From Campylobacteraceae bacterium (GTDB lineage: Bacteria; Campylobacterota; Campylobacteria; Campylobacterales; Sulfurovaceae), in NCBI GenBank assembly GCA_027063105.1, contig JAMOSL010000180.1:1-5088 (forward strand): a stretch of 5,088 nucleotides of DNA, given 5' to 3'. Below are positions 4,451-5,088 of this stretch, piece after piece; position 1 is the first letter of the stretch, and each line of letters opens with the position of its first letter. Below the pieces are notes generated by a model. The model saw nothing but the letters and a program-made list of their open reading frames with translations. It was not told the origin of the DNA and did no database searches. The position numbers and the translations under genes were made by a program.

Positions 4451-5088
4451 TTATTTAGACAATCTAATTCTAACAGACTCTTCATGAGCTGTTAGCCCTT
4501 CTGTATTTGCAATTAATGCACAAGCTTCACCTAACTCATTTATACCTTCTCTGCTCATTGATATAATAGATGATTTTTTTAGATAATTTTCTACACTTAA
4601 TGGCGAATAAAATTTAGCTGTTCCACCTGTTGGTAATGTATGGTTTGGGCCTGCCACATAATCACCAATTGCTTCAGGTGTATTCTCTCCTAAAAAGATT
4701 GCTCCAGCATGTTTTATTTTTGGAAGTAACTCCATAGGATTCTTTGTCATAACTTCTAAATGTTCAGGTGCAATTTGATTCATTAGATTTATAGCTTCAT
4801 CCATAGTTTCAGTTACAATAATTGCACCTCTCTCTTCTATAGATTTTCTAGCAATATCTTTACGACTTAATGTTTTTAAAAATTTTTCAACCTCATCACT
4901 TACTTTTATAGCTAACTCTTTATCAGTTGTAATTAGAATAGAACTAGCCATCTCATCATGTTCTGCTTGAGATAATAAATCTATTGCTAAATAATCTTCT
5001 CTGGCACTTTCATCTGCTAATATTCCAATTTCGCTAGGTCCTGCTATCATATCAATATTGACTTCGCCATAAACTAGCTTTTTAGCAG
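4451..5088 (-). CDS. hisD: histidinol dehydrogenase HisD, C-terminal part, 5' end outside window
   Basis: Catalyses the last two steps of histidine synthesis, oxidising L-histidinol to L-histidine with two NAD+ at a zinc site. The frame stays open to the right edge: codons beyond base 5050 read AKKLVYGEVNID directly before MIAGPSEIGILAD, a conserved internal segment, so the Met at 5050 is not the start. About 212 of the usual 430 residues are present. Counting from that Met, SQAEHDE at 27-33 gives the zinc ligands Gln28 and His31, APEHLE holds the catalytic Glu-His pair, GDYVAGPNHTLPTGG holds the zinc-binding Asp, and LTAHEESVRIR near the C-terminus holds the last zinc-binding His. No frameshift or missing residue is seen. 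No other his gene is in the window. Confidence 0.96.
   Translation of the reverse strand, partial: AKKLVYGEVNIDMIAGPSEIGILADESAREDYLAIDLLSQAEHDEMASSILITTDKELAIKVSDEVEKFLKTLSRKDIARKSIEERGAIIVTETMDEAINLMNQIAPEHLEVMTKNPMELLPKIKHAGAIFLGENTPEAIGDYVAGPNHTLPTGGTAKFYSPLSVENYLKKSSIISMSREGINELGEACALIANTEGLTAHEESVRIRLSK

Noticed and set aside
5048..5050. Met at this position as the start of hisD
   Set aside because: The upstream codons to the window edge continue conserved HisD sequence (AKKLVYGEVNID before MIAGPSE), so this Met is internal and the gene is cut by the edge.

Overview
The window is A+T-rich, gene-dense DNA that most resembles a member of the Campylobacterota (the former epsilon-proteobacteria, such as Sulfurimonas, Arcobacter or Campylobacter relatives). 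The grounds are very low G+C with A/T-ending codons, a lipopolysaccharide-export permease tail directly overlapping truA, promoters with T-rich tracts and TGN-type -10 boxes but no clear -35 box, and a stand-alone rpsO. The genus cannot be fixed from the sequence alone.

Left block, + strand (1-2558): the C-terminal half of an LptF/LptG-type permease (cut by the window edge) overlaps truA (tRNA pseudouridine synthase) by one base. After a 40-base gap with a candidate promoter comes a two-gene unit. Its first gene encodes an exported DUF2092-family protein. Its second encodes a small exported or membrane-anchored protein with a strict Asn-X alternation, a His-rich patch, a glycine-containing hydrophobic segment and a two-Cys, Tyr-rich tail. 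This pair is the least understood part of the window.

Middle (2559-3000): a hairpin separates the left block from the convergent rpsO gene (ribosomal protein S15, - strand). Between rpsO and the next rightward gene lies a 125-base divergent intergenic region. It holds two overlapping, oppositely directed -10-like boxes and a near-perfect 9+9 inverted repeat just before an Rrf2-family regulator gene, a good candidate for that regulator's own operator.

Right block (3001-5088): the Rrf2-family regulator carries three cysteines suited to an Fe-S cluster. One base after it begins a DHH/DHHA1 phosphoesterase resembling NrnB-type nanoRNA/pAp-degrading enzymes. Its stop codon lies 9 bases from that of the convergent hisD gene (- strand, 5' end outside the window).

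Most genes here are ordinary housekeeping. The points worth following are the DUF2092/Asn-repeat pair, the regulator-phosphoesterase operon with its putative operator, and the compact divergent promoter region. I see no mobile element, CRISPR array, tRNA or rRNA in the window.
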